DNA of 64,000 nucleotides from the NCBI RefSeq assembly GCF_030817055.1, contig NZ_JAUSYV010000001.1, forward strand, positions 1,450,001 through 1,514,000. Direction: 5' to 3'. The position numbers and the translations under genes were made by a program. Shown one piece after another: positions 16,898 to 25,889 of this stretch (position 1 is the first letter of the stretch; each line of letters begins with the position of its first letter). The notes beneath the pieces were generated by a model, which worked only from the letters and a program-made list of their open reading frames with translations, ran no database searches and was not told the origin of the DNA. Origin of the DNA: Bacillus sp. V2I10 (GTDB lineage Bacteria > Bacillota > Bacilli > Bacillales > Bacillaceae).

Positions 16898-17371
16898 ATG
16901 CCATCAGTTGAAAGTTTTGATTTGGATCATAATGCAGTAAAGGCACCTTATGTCAGACATTGCGGCGTACACAAAGTAGGAAGCGATGGACTTGTGAATA
17001 AATTTGATATTCGTTTTTGCCAGCCGAACAAGCAGGCAATGAAACCAGATGTAATCCACACATTGGAGCATTTACTGGCATTCAATATCCGCACTCATTC
17101 AGAAAAATACGATCACTTTGATATTATCGACATTTCTCCAATGGGATGCCAGACAGGCTATTACCTTGTCGTAAGCGGTGAGCCGACGGTGGAAGAAATC
17201 ATTGATCTATTAGATGACACACTTAAAGATGCTATTGAGATAACTGAAATTCCTGCAGCAAACGAAAAGCAATGCGGACAGGCAAAGCTGCACGATTTAG
17301 AAGGAGCGAAGCGTTTAATGCGCTTCTGGCTTGATCAGGATAAAAAAGAATTGGCAAAAGTATTTGGTTAA
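16898..17371 (+). CDS. luxS: LuxS, S-ribosylhomocysteine lyase
   Basis: A 157-residue metalloenzyme that cleaves S-ribosylhomocysteine to homocysteine and DPD, the precursor of autoinducer-2. Metal ligands His54 and His58 are in HTLEH, with catalytic Glu57 between them. Cys84 (GCQTG) is the catalytic cysteine and Cys126 (EKQCGQ) is the third ligand. Length equals B. subtilis LuxS. AAGGAGTG lies 8-14 bases before ATG 16898. Its natural metal can be Fe(II), Co(II) or Zn(II). Confidence 0.97.
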   Translation: MPSVESFDLDHNAVKAPYVRHCGVHKVGSDGLVNKFDIRFCQPNKQAMKPDVIHTLEHLLAFNIRTHSEKYDHFDIIDISPMGCQTGYYLVVSGEPTVEEIIDLLDDTLKDAIEITEIPAANEKQCGQAKLHDLEGAKRLMRFWLDQDKKELAKVFG

Positions 17372-17386
17372 TCGCTATAAAGTAAA

Positions 17387-17419
17387 AGCAGGCCTTCATT
17401 CAGAGGGCCTGTTTTTTTG
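17387..17419 (+). terminator. Terminator after luxS
   Basis: CAGGCC (17389-17394) pairs with GGCCTG (17406-17411), then a T7 run. Confidence 0.8.
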
Positions 17420-17466
17420 AGTATTTTTACCTGATTGACGGAGGAGAGCGGAAAATGATACACTTC

Positions 17467-17487
17467 AAAACGTAATCATTACGATTT
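17467..17487. promoter_or_regulatory. Zur box upstream of cntL
   Basis: A 21-bp operator with the perfect core CGTAATCATTACG, AAAA on the left and ATTT on the right. It lies just downstream of a TTGACG (17435-17440) / GATACA (17457-17462) promoter-like pair and 17 bp before the TTG start of cntL. Confidence 0.93.
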
Positions 17488-17504
17488 ATAAGGAGGGTTA
17501 TTAT

Positions 17505-18326
17505 TTGAGCGATAAGTATGCGTTTTTATTTTCTATTAAGATGCTGCAGCATGAAATTGCAGAGCTTTCTGACTACATAAAAGAAAGCGACTATTGTTTC
17601 CGGCTCCTCACAGATAAGCTTGATGATCTTTCAAAATTTGTAGTGGATGAAAAAAATGACACGGAGTGGCGGTTATGGGGAGAGGATCCGGATATCAGAA
17701 AATGTTCTGAAATACTTAGGGAAACATCTGCAAAAGCCATCAGTACGCTGGAAAAATATCAGTCTGCCTGTACGGCTAATCAAGAAATGGATGCATCAGA
17801 GTATCTACTTTCTCTTTCAGACTCAGTTAAAAAGGAATTAGACAGCTTTGGGATTACAGAGTGCTCGAATGTTGTCTTTATAGGATCAGGAGCTTTTCCT
17901 CTTTCTGCACTTACAATCGCCAAGGAGACAGGGGCTCAGATTACATGCCTGGATATCGACGCTGAAGCAGTTGAAATGGGAAAGAACATCGCAGTGATAA
18001 CAGGACTCGAGTCTGCTGTCACCTTTACACAGCATCCGGTTTCCCAAGTACCTGTTCTCAGAAATGCCACGCATGTCATTATAGCCTCCCTCGTACAGGA
18101 AAAAGCATTGATTCTAGAAGAGCTAAAATCATTGCTTCCTGAAGGAGCCAAAGTGATTATCCGCTATGGAAATGGCTTGAAATCCATCTTTAATTATCCT
18201 TTTGATTTCACATTATCAGCCGAATGGAATCAGGAAAAAGTTGAACAAAAGAATCACTTTTACGATACTCTCGTTTTAAAAAGAGGCATGACAGGCGTGA
18301 ATGGAAAGGATTTAGACTACTTATGA
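17505..18326 (+). CDS. cntL: CntL, nicotianamine synthase-like metallophore synthase
   Basis: A 273-residue protein of the nicotianamine synthase family. In staphylopine and pseudopaline synthesis CntL moves an aminobutyrate group from S-adenosylmethionine to histidine. The SAM-binding Rossmann segment FIGSGAFPLSAL is at 125-136, followed by CLDIDAEAVEMGK. Length matches the bacterial CntL enzymes (about 270). It starts at TTG 17505, seven bases after AAGGAGGG; no ATG fits. The stop overlaps cntM (ATGA). The exact Zur box directly upstream supports zinc starvation control. Confidence 0.92.
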   Translation: MSDKYAFLFSIKMLQHEIAELSDYIKESDYCFRLLTDKLDDLSKFVVDEKNDTEWRLWGEDPDIRKCSEILRETSAKAISTLEKYQSACTANQEMDASEYLLSLSDSVKKELDSFGITECSNVVFIGSGAFPLSALTIAKETGAQITCLDIDAEAVEMGKNIAVITGLESAVTFTQHPVSQVPVLRNATHVIIASLVQEKALILEELKSLLPEGAKVIIRYGNGLKSIFNYPFDFTLSAEWNQEKVEQKNHFYDTLVLKRGMTGVNGKDLDYL

Positions 18327-19621
18327 CATTACATAACTTTATCGCAGCGCCTTTCGGAAATACATTAATCGCCGGAGCAGGACCCGCTGCCATTAATATT
18401 GCCGTTCAAGCCGCAAATGGCTGGACTGACAAGCTTGGGCTGGTTAACCGTCCAGGAGCTCATACAGCCCGTTTAATCAACTATTTTAATCAGAATGGAA
18501 AAATCGTGAAGTCCAGGTATTTGACAGAAGCGAATGCTGCTTTGGATGGCGAAGCAAAGCTTGATATTTTTTACGGTGACTACCGCGTGATAGATGATAT
18601 ATGGGAAACACTGATCATCTGTACACCAAGTGACAGCTATGTTGAAGTCCTGAACCAGCTGTTTAGCAGGAAATTAACTAGGCTGAATAAGATTATTTTC
18701 CTTTCTCCCGGAATCGGATCGAACATATTAATCGGCCGTCATTTTCAAGAAGAATTAAAAGAGATTGAATTGATTAGTATGTCTGCCTATTACGGAGCGA
18801 CAAAATACGAAGAAGACGGTATAAATGTCCGGACTAAAGCTTTAAAAAAACGTATCTATCTCGCTTCATCCAACAAAAAAAGCGGACATATTCATTCTGT
18901 ATCCAAGTTTATTGAAAGTCTAAGAGTAGAAGCCAGAATCGTTTCAGCACCGATTGAAGCGGAAAGCAGAAATGTCACAACCTATGTACACCCTCCTTTT
19001 TTCATGAATTCATTTGCAATGAAGCAGATTTTAACGGAAAATCAGTCACTCAAGTCCATGTACAAACTATATCCCGAAGGACCCATTACGCAGCATTCCA
19101 TCCGTGTGATGGTGAAGCTTTGGAAAGAGATATCCGAAGTGGTTGAGTATTTTGGCGCGAAGCCGATTAATCTTCTTCAGTTTTTAAACGATGACAATTA
19201 TCCTGTTCATAATGAGACTCTGTCACGGGAAGACATTGAGCAGTTTCAGACCTTCAGTGAGATGAAGCAGGAATATCTCTTATACATCAGATATTCAGCC
19301 ATTTTGATCGATCCTTTTTCCAGGCCGGATGAATACGGGAGATATTTTGATTTTTCAGCTGTTCCTTTTAAGCAAGCTGAAAAGGACATCAGGGGAAGAT
19401 GGGCTATCCCAAGAATACCGCTTGAAGATTATAGGAAATTGAAAGGGATCTATGAGCTTGGCAAAGCTGCCGGAATAGAAATGCCTCATGCTTTAGCGCT
19501 CATAGAGACGTTTGTAGCGGAAGTGAACGGTTTTGCCGAGAAGACACAAGAGGAGTACTCTAATTTTGACAGAACAATCGAAAGCCGGCTCTTTTCAGGT
19601 CATGGAAGGAGGAAGCTATGA
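18323..19621 (+). CDS. cntM: CntM, opine dehydrogenase (metallophore synthase)
   Basis: A 432-residue opine dehydrogenase. CntM reductively condenses the CntL product with pyruvate (staphylopine) or 2-oxoglutarate (pseudopaline, bacillopaline), using NAD(P)H. The dinucleotide-binding GAGPAAINIA is at 18-27, with NRPG (42-45) in the region that reads the cofactor phosphate. TYVHPPFFMN and IPLEDYRKLKGIYELG are characteristic downstream segments. It overlaps cntL and the exporter gene by four bases each, so the three form one tightly coupled unit. The alpha-keto acid cannot be told from the sequence alone. Confidence 0.92.
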   Translation: MTLHNFIAAPFGNTLIAGAGPAAINIAVQAANGWTDKLGLVNRPGAHTARLINYFNQNGKIVKSRYLTEANAALDGEAKLDIFYGDYRVIDDIWETLIICTPSDSYVEVLNQLFSRKLTRLNKIIFLSPGIGSNILIGRHFQEELKEIELISMSAYYGATKYEEDGINVRTKALKKRIYLASSNKKSGHIHSVSKFIESLRVEARIVSAPIEAESRNVTTYVHPPFFMNSFAMKQILTENQSLKSMYKLYPEGPITQHSIRVMVKLWKEISEVVEYFGAKPINLLQFLNDDNYPVHNETLSREDIEQFQTFSEMKQEYLLYIRYSAILIDPFSRPDEYGRYFDFSAVPFKQAEKDIRGRWAIPRIPLEDYRKLKGIYELGKAAGIEMPHALALIETFVAEVNGFAEKTQEEYSNFDRTIESRLFSGHGRRKL

Positions 19622-20490
19622 TGAAAAACGGAGTCATCCTCTCGATTCTCGCTTCTTTCGTTTTCAGCATCATGAATGCCCTTGTAAAAACCGTCAGTCT
19701 AAACATTCCTGCAGCAGAAGTGATGTTTTTCAGGAGCATCATCGGAACAGCCATTATCTTTGTCATGATGAGGCAAAGCAAGGTTGCTTTTTCTAAAAAA
19801 GGAGTGCGGATGCTTATTATAAGAGGTCTTCTCGGTGCCCTGTATTTATATGCCTATTTTTATGCCATATCTAAAATACCGCTCGCTGATGCAAGTATAC
19901 TAGCCCATTTATCAACGATATTTGCGATCATTTTATCTGCTGCATTTTTAAAAGAGAAGGTATCAAAAAGTACGTTTTATATTTTGCCGCTTGTTTTTAT
20001 CGGAGCTATTTTACTTGTGAAGCCGTTTCATTATTCCTCCTATTCCATCTATGCACTTGCAGGGGTTTTGAGTGCTTTGTTTGCAGCAGGGGCAGCTGCT
20101 TCTATCCGTTATTTAAGTAAGCTGCATCATTCCTATGAAATTGTGTTTTATTTTCTTGCAGCGGGCACCATTCTTTCGATTCCGCTAATGTGGAACAGCT
20201 TTGTGATCCCGACGCCTCTTGAATTCTTTTATTTGGCATGCATCGGGGTTGTTTCCCTGCTTGGCCAGATCTTTCTTACCAAAGCCTTCACGCATGAGAA
20301 CATTGTAGTTGTGGAGGTTACAAGATATATAGGAATTGTCTTTAATGCGCTGTGGGGCTTTTTATTTTGGACTGAGGTGCCAGATGCTTATACGATTATA
20401 GGAGGCACACTGATTATTGCTGCATGTATCATACTTTCTATAAAAAAGAGAAAATTGGATACAGTAAATTCCGGACTTGCTAAGGGATAA
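19618..20490 (+). CDS. cntI: CntI-type EamA/DMT transporter, likely metallophore exporter
   Basis: A 290-residue drug/metabolite transporter with ten predicted membrane segments in two EamA repeats (GVILSILASFVFSIMNALVK; SIYALAGVLSALFAAGAAAS). In Pseudomonas the EamA protein CntI exports pseudopaline, whereas S. aureus uses the MFS protein CntE. Translational overlap with cntM makes export of the product the natural role. AAGGAGG (19606-19612) precedes ATG 19618. Function by context only; the substrate is not proven by sequence. Confidence 0.8.
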   Translation: MMKNGVILSILASFVFSIMNALVKTVSLNIPAAEVMFFRSIIGTAIIFVMMRQSKVAFSKKGVRMLIIRGLLGALYLYAYFYAISKIPLADASILAHLSTIFAIILSAAFLKEKVSKSTFYILPLVFIGAILLVKPFHYSSYSIYALAGVLSALFAAGAAASIRYLSKLHHSYEIVFYFLAAGTILSIPLMWNSFVIPTPLEFFYLACIGVVSLLGQIFLTKAFTHENIVVVEVTRYIGIVFNALWGFLFWTEVPDAYTIIGGTLIIAACIILSIKKRKLDTVNSGLAKG

Positions 20491-20506
20491 GTATTAAAAA
20501 AATAAA

Positions 20507-20535
20507 TTGACTTATATGGATTTGAAACGCAATAT
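20507..20535 (+). promoter_or_regulatory. cntA promoter
   Basis: TTGACT (20507-20512), 17-bp spacer, CAATAT (20530-20535). The Zur box starts ten bases downstream. Confidence 0.55.
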
Positions 20536-20544
20536 TTAGAGTTT

Positions 20545-20565
20545 AAATCGTAATTGTTACGAATT
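20545..20565. promoter_or_regulatory. Zur box upstream of cntA
   Basis: A 21-bp operator with core CGTAATTGTTACG and AAAT on the left; the right flank AATT departs slightly from consensus. It lies between cntI and cntA, so uptake genes have their own zinc switch. Confidence 0.88.
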
Positions 20566-20594
20566 AATAATTTTACATAAGGATGGCTGATGAA

Positions 20595-22166
20595 ATGAAA
20601 AAGAAGATTCATAGGACAAAAAAAATCCTTTCACTATTATTGGGCTTAGGGATTCTTACTGCAGCCGGCTGTTCATCTGATAGCAGCTCATCACAGACCG
20701 GCGGAGAAAAATCAGGAGAAACAGATAAGAAGGTAAACCTGATTTTTAGCTTTAAATCAGCTGACATGGATCCGCATAACGTTTTTACACCGATTCGTGC
20801 AGGTGTAACAGAAACACTGCTTAAGCTCGATAAAGATTCAAACATTGAAGGCTGGCTCGCAGAAAAGTGGGAAACCTCGGATAACACGAAATGGGTATTT
20901 ACGATTCGAGAGGGCATTACCTTTCAGAACGGGGCAAAGCTTGATGCAAAAGCTGTTCAAGAATCTCTTGGTAAAAGTATGGAAGCAAACGAATCCCTTA
21001 GTGCCTCATTGAAAATCAAATCAATGGAGGCACAAGAGCAGACGCTGACTATTACGACTGCAGAGCCCTATCCTGCTTTACCTTCTGAACTGGTAAATCC
21101 TTATACATCCATTGTTCATGCAGCTTCTGAAAAAAAAATGGGAAAAGAAGCATTTAAAAATGCGCCAGTTGGAACGGGGCCGTTTAAAGTGAAGAAATTC
21201 ACGCCGAATCAGGAAGTGATTGTAGAGAGAAATAACAGCTATTGGGCAGGCAAGCCAAAGATAAAAGAAGCTGTCATAAAATTTAATGAAGATGCTAATG
21301 TCCGGGCGCTTGCTCTGCAATCCAAAGAGGCCGATGTAGTTTATAATCTGCCGGCTGAGGGACTAGAGGCAATTGAAAAGGACGAAACTTTAAAAGTCGA
21401 ATCAGTACCCGGCCTAAGATCGCATATTATTCTTTACAACCAAAAAAGTCCAAACGTATCAGATCTTAAGGTCAGAGAAGCTCTAAATGTTCTCATCGAC
21501 CGCAAAAGCATAGCAGAAGACATAATGCTAGGGCATGCCATACCTGCGAACGGACCATTTAACAGTACACTGCCATTTGGAATTAAGGATGAAGTAAAGG
21601 AATTAGACGTTGAAAAAGCAAAAGAGCTCCTTGCTGATGCTGGCTATAAAGAAAATTCTGACGGCAAAATGGAAAAGGGCGGAAAACTGCTTAAGCTTGA
21701 ATTGATTACTTATAAAACAAGACCTGAGCTGCCATTAATAGCACAGCTGCTACAATCAGATGCAGCAAAAGCAGGCATTGATATTGACGTAAAAACAGTA
21801 GAAAATGCAGATGCTCATTTAGCTGAACATACAGATTGGGATTTGGCTACTTACAGTAATAATACTTCACCGCGAGGAGACGGCAGCTACTTCCTGAACA
21901 CTGCATTCACAGAAACAGGTGCACTAAATGTCGGGAAAATTAGTAATGGAGAATTGACTGATGTTATTAATAAGCTGAATCGCACTGAGGATTTAGAGGA
22001 GAGAACGAAAATTACTCAGGAGGCAGCAGCTCTTATTAATAAGAATGCTCTTCACAGCTACGCTGTGTATCCTAATATTCTTATCGGGATGAGTGACAGA
22101 ATCATAAACTGGAAGCCTACAGCGGAGGAGTATTACATATTAACCCATACAATGGATGTGGAATGA
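20595..22166 (+). CDS. cntA: CntA, metallophore-metal complex binding lipoprotein
   Basis: A 523-residue solute-binding protein of the nickel/peptide (SBP_bac_5, NikA/OppA) family. The lipobox LTAAGC lipidates Cys26. VTETLLKLDKDSNIEGWLAEKW and APVGTGPFKVKKF are family hallmarks. CntA binds the opine-metal complex and delivers it to CntBCDF. ATG 20595 was preferred because AAGGATGG sits upstream at usable spacing; ATG 20583 has no room for a site. The preceding Zur box and the gene order cntA-B-C-D-F match opine metallophore importers. Confidence 0.87.
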   Translation: MKKKIHRTKKILSLLLGLGILTAAGCSSDSSSSQTGGEKSGETDKKVNLIFSFKSADMDPHNVFTPIRAGVTETLLKLDKDSNIEGWLAEKWETSDNTKWVFTIREGITFQNGAKLDAKAVQESLGKSMEANESLSASLKIKSMEAQEQTLTITTAEPYPALPSELVNPYTSIVHAASEKKMGKEAFKNAPVGTGPFKVKKFTPNQEVIVERNNSYWAGKPKIKEAVIKFNEDANVRALALQSKEADVVYNLPAEGLEAIEKDETLKVESVPGLRSHIILYNQKSPNVSDLKVREALNVLIDRKSIAEDIMLGHAIPANGPFNSTLPFGIKDEVKELDVEKAKELLADAGYKENSDGKMEKGGKLLKLELITYKTRPELPLIAQLLQSDAAKAGIDIDVKTVENADAHLAEHTDWDLATYSNNTSPRGDGSYFLNTAFTETGALNVGKISNGELTDVINKLNRTEDLEERTKITQEAAALINKNALHSYAVYPNILIGMSDRIINWKPTAEEYYILTHTMDVE

Positions 22167-23112
22167 CGTGCTTCTTCTTATAAAAAAAAGACTTCTTCAA
22201 TTAGTGATGGTAATCTTCCTTTTATCTATTTTTACATTCAGCTTAATGAAGCTTGCGCCGGGTGACCCGGTTCTGTCCATTCTGAATGCAGATGAAATGA
22301 TGGTGACACAGGAGGATCAGGCCAGGCTCCGTACGGAACTTGGCTTTGATCAGCCTCTTTATAAACAGTATGGACAGTGGATGCTTGGAATAGTGAAGCT
22401 TGATCTTGGCACATCTTATATGAGCGGGAAACCTGTGTGGGATGAAATGATGGATCGTTTGCCGGTCACCCTGCAGCTTACTGCTTTCGCCCTGCTCGTC
22501 ATGGTGTCTATTTCAGTTCCCCTTGGGATTCTTTCTGCCCGTAATCAAGGCAAATGGCCTGATCATATCAGCAGAGTGTTTGCCCTTATTGGAGCATCTA
22601 TTCCAAGCTTTTGGCTTGGCTTGATGTTTATTTATTTTTTTGCTTTCAAACTTGGGCTTCTTCCTTCTGCAGGGTTTGGCACATTGCCTCAAATGATCTT
22701 GCCCTCCCTGGCCCTCGGGCTCTCTTTGGCAGCAGTATATTCAAGACTCATCAGATCAGGACTGCTTAACACATTTTCGGAAGACTACATTCAAGCAGCT
22801 CGGGCAAGAGGAGTGAAGGAATGGAGAATCCTCTGGTTTCATGCTTTTAGAGCAGCACTTCTTCCGGTCATAACGGTCTTTGGATTAAGCGCGGGCAGCC
22901 TGCTTGGAGGAGCGGTGGTCATAGAGATCTTATTTTCGTGGCCAGGCCTTGGCAGCATGGCTGTTGATGCAATTTTCAGCCGCGATTATCCCCTTATTCA
23001 GGGATATGTACTTTTAACGGGTGTTTTTGTTGTTGTCGTGAATTTGCTCGTTGATTTATCCTACCAGCTTATTGATCCGAGAATAAATCAGGAAAGGGGG
23101 AAGACTGGTTGA
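22156..23112 (+). CDS. cntB: CntB, ABC importer permease
   Basis: A 318-residue NikB/DppB-type permease with six membrane segments. Landmarks are LAPGDPV near the N-terminus, the EAA-type loop YIQAARARGVKEWRILW, and the C-terminal SRDYPLIQGYVLL and LSYQLIDPRI. The start overlaps the end of cntA by 11 bases. It forms the membrane channel with CntC. Confidence 0.87.
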   Translation: MWNDVLLLIKKRLLQLVMVIFLLSIFTFSLMKLAPGDPVLSILNADEMMVTQEDQARLRTELGFDQPLYKQYGQWMLGIVKLDLGTSYMSGKPVWDEMMDRLPVTLQLTAFALLVMVSISVPLGILSARNQGKWPDHISRVFALIGASIPSFWLGLMFIYFFAFKLGLLPSAGFGTLPQMILPSLALGLSLAAVYSRLIRSGLLNTFSEDYIQAARARGVKEWRILWFHAFRAALLPVITVFGLSAGSLLGGAVVIEILFSWPGLGSMAVDAIFSRDYPLIQGYVLLTGVFVVVVNLLVDLSYQLIDPRINQERGKTG

Positions 23113-23963
23113 AGGTCTCTTTAACTTGGAAAAAGAATATGCGGGGTGCATATAGAATGAATTCAGCAACGCTGACATGGATAGGGATCATCTCTCTATC
23201 TATCATTGTCCTTATTACTCTTCTTGGAACATTCCTTTTACCGAATGATCCTTTAACTGCGAATATGGCAGAGCGTCTTTCCCCGCCAAGTCTAACTCAT
23301 CCACTTGGGACGGACCACATGGGCAGGTGTATTTTTTCAAGACTTGTGATCGGATCTCAAGCTACACTCGGCATAACCTCCCTTGTTATTGCAACCGTTG
23401 TTTTAATCGGTATTCCATTTGGTTTGCTTTCAGGATATATAGGAGGTCGGGTTGATTCATTTATAATGAGGCTGGCAGACGGGTTAATTGCACTGCCTGA
23501 ATTTATTTTAGCCATTGCCGTTGCAGGCTTTCTGGGTCCAAGCTTAGTTAATTTGATGATTTCGGTCGTACTTGTGAAATGGATCAGCTACACAAGAGTA
23601 GTAAGGGGCATAATTTTATCAGAACGTGAAAAGGAATATGTGCTGGCAGCTAAGGTTGGAGGATGTCCCACATGGAAAATTATCATTAGGCATTTGCTTC
23701 CGCAAATTCTGTCACCAGTTCTTGTGCTTGCAGCACTTGATGTAGGAAAAGTCATTTTGATTATTTCCTCTCTCTCCTATCTTGGACTGGGCGCGCAGCC
23801 CCCTGCACCGGAGTGGGGTGCGATGTTAAATGACGGCCGGCCGTATTTTCAAACCTTTCCCGAGTTAATGATTTATCCCGGATTGGCCATTTTTTTTGTT
23901 GTGCTGTCATGCAATTTAATAGGAGAAGGTTTAAGAGACAAGCTGGATGTAAAAAGTGTCTAA
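23109..23963 (+). CDS. cntC: CntC, ABC importer permease
   Basis: A 284-residue NikC/DppC-type permease. HPLGTDHMGRCIFSRLVIGS and the EAA loop KEYVLAAKVGGCPTWKI are typical; six membrane segments. TTG 23109 overlaps the cntB stop and follows an AAAGGGGG site eight bases away; ATG 23157 is a possible later start. It pairs with CntB. Confidence 0.85.
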   Translation: MKVSLTWKKNMRGAYRMNSATLTWIGIISLSIIVLITLLGTFLLPNDPLTANMAERLSPPSLTHPLGTDHMGRCIFSRLVIGSQATLGITSLVIATVVLIGIPFGLLSGYIGGRVDSFIMRLADGLIALPEFILAIAVAGFLGPSLVNLMISVVLVKWISYTRVVRGIILSEREKEYVLAAKVGGCPTWKIIIRHLLPQILSPVLVLAALDVGKVILIISSLSYLGLGAQPPAPEWGAMLNDGRPYFQTFPELMIYPGLAIFFVVLSCNLIGEGLRDKLDVKSV

Positions 23964-23982
23964 CTCTGGGAGGCGGGGAAAC

Positions 23983-25017
23983 ATGAATGCAGTCATGGAA
24001 CTTGAAAAAATCCAAAATATAGACTCATCGGCAGCTGATCAGGCTGTTCTTCTTGAAATAAGGGACCTCTCCATTTCATCGCTTTTTAGTGAAAGAAAAC
24101 TTGTGAACAAGGTGAATCTGACTTTAAAGCGGGGAGAAATGCTTGGACTTGCGGGGGAAAGCGGAAGCGGAAAAAGCTTAACTGCTCTAGCTGTTTTAGG
24201 ATTGCTTCCTTCTGAGCTTTATGTTTCGGAAGGTTCAATCACACTATACGGCAAAAAACTTAAAGGCCTTTCCGAAAAGGAATTGAGAGTACTGCGCGGA
24301 AGGGAAATTGCTTATATCTTTCAGCATTATCAAGGCAGCTTTACTCCTTTTATAAAAATAGGCAAGCAGCTTGCTGAAGCACTTAGAAGCCATTTTGAGT
24401 TAACTAAAAAAGAAGCTAAAGAAAAAGCCCTTATGTGGCTTAATCGTGTACAGCTCCCTGCAGAAAGGATCTTTGGCAGCTACCCTCACCAGCTTAGCGG
24501 GGGCCAGCTTCAAAGGGCTTCCCTTGCATCTGCGCTCATGCTTGAACCTGCCTTGATTATTGCTGATGAGCCGACAACAGCACTGGATGTTCTGACAAGC
24601 GAATCTATTCTGGATTTGCTCGTACAGCTTCAACAAGAGCTAAACTGCGGGATATTGCTGATTTCTCATGATTTAGGGCACTTGTTAAAAAGAACAGATT
24701 CTATGGCCGTTATGTACGGGGGACAAATTGCAGAAAAGGGATTCACAAAAAGCATCAAAAACAATCCTAAACACCCATATACAAAGCTTCTGCTGAATGC
24801 AAGACCTGTATTAAGCAGAGAGGAGCCGAAGGGATTAGCTGCAATCCAGGGTGATCCTGGACTGGTTGCCTCAAACGGATGTTCGTTTTCACTTAGGTGC
24901 CCGATGGCCTTTGAAAAGTGCAGTGCCGTTCCAGCATTTGAGGAAGCAGAGAACTCACATGCAGCAGCGTGTCATGCAGCAGCAGGAAAAGGAATGAATT
25001 CAAATGTTAGAAGTTAA
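23983..25017 (+). CDS. cntD: CntD, ABC importer ATPase
   Basis: A 344-residue OppD/NikD-type ATPase. Walker A GESGSGKS, signature LSGGQLQR and Walker B ALIIADEPTTALD are intact. The C-terminal oligopeptide-transporter extension ends in CSFSLRCPMAFEKC, a cysteine cluster common in this subfamily. ATG 23983 follows GGAGGCGGGG; an in-frame GTG at 23956 lies before the site and is unlikely. It overlaps cntF by 14 bases. Confidence 0.87.
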   Translation: MNAVMELEKIQNIDSSAADQAVLLEIRDLSISSLFSERKLVNKVNLTLKRGEMLGLAGESGSGKSLTALAVLGLLPSELYVSEGSITLYGKKLKGLSEKELRVLRGREIAYIFQHYQGSFTPFIKIGKQLAEALRSHFELTKKEAKEKALMWLNRVQLPAERIFGSYPHQLSGGQLQRASLASALMLEPALIIADEPTTALDVLTSESILDLLVQLQQELNCGILLISHDLGHLLKRTDSMAVMYGGQIAEKGFTKSIKNNPKHPYTKLLLNARPVLSREEPKGLAAIQGDPGLVASNGCSFSLRCPMAFEKCSAVPAFEEAENSHAAACHAAAGKGMNSNVRS

Positions 25018-25769
25018 AAACGTATCGAAATCCTATCAGTCAACGATTGTTTTAAAGGATATTTCCTTTCATATGGCGCGAGGAGAGTGTCTTGGACTCA
25101 TTGGCGGAAGCGGAAGCGGGAAGAGTACGCTAGCAAAGCTGATTTTGGGAATTGCACAGTGTGATGAAGGAGAAGTTATTATAAATGGTACTGATTTTTC
25201 AGTGTTTAAAAAGAGGTGAGCTGAGAAGGGCAAGACGTCATGTGCAGGTTGTATTCCAGGATCCTTCTGCTTCTTTGAATCCGAAGCTTCCTATTTGGAA
25301 GACAATCATCGAACCACTCGAAAATTTCCCGGATTCAGTCCCTCCTTTTTTGATAGAGGTTCGAGCGGACAAAAAGAAGATGGCTGAAATCCTTTTGAGT
25401 AAAGTAGGCCTGCAGAAGGACTTACTGAACAGATATCCTCACCAGCTTAGCGGCGGTCAAAGGCAAAGAGTCGCAATCGCCAGAGGAATCAGCCTCCAGC
25501 CAAGCTTGCTGATCTGTGATGAGCCGACATCCAGCCTGGATGTGTCGATTCAAGCCCAGATTTTGAATCTCCTCAAATCTCTAAAAGCTGAATTTAATAT
25601 GTCTTATTTGTTTATTTCTCACGATATGGCAGCGGCTCGATATATGTGTGATCGATTTGCTGTCCTTAAAGAAGGTTCACTTGTTGATCTTTTTTCAGCA
25701 GATGAACTTTTTGGAGAGAATCGTCACCCCTATACAAGGAAACTTATTGCAGCTGCAATGGAAAGCTGA
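25004..25769 (+). pseudogene. cntF: CntF, second ABC importer ATPase, split by a single-base frameshift
   Basis: Two frames together encode an OppF/NikE-type ATPase of about 254 residues. The first frame (25004-25219) carries Walker A GGSGSGKST and stops at TGA 25217-25219. The second (in frame to TAA/TGA at 25767-25769) carries VVFQDPSASLNP (Q-loop), LSGGQRQR and Walker B LLICDEPTSSLD. They join at an A5 run at about 25209-25213: with four A residues TTTAAAAGAGGTGAG reads through as FKRGE. As written neither half is functional and the importer would lack an ATPase. A homopolymer length error is the leading explanation. Confidence 0.85.
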
Positions 25770-25830
25770 GAGAAGAACAGCGGCTGAATCTGCTGCTCAT
25801 GTATGATTGTTGATTATTTAGATAGTTTTG

Positions 25831-25862
25831 CTGAAATCCCTTATCAAAAGGGATTTTTTATT
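25831..25862 (+). terminator. Terminator of the cntABCDF operon
   Basis: AAATCCCTT (25834-25842) pairs with AAGGGATTT (25848-25856), followed by more T residues. It separates cntF from the MATE remnant. Confidence 0.8.
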
Positions 25863-25889
25863 TCAGATAAGAAAGTAGAGGTGTTCATT

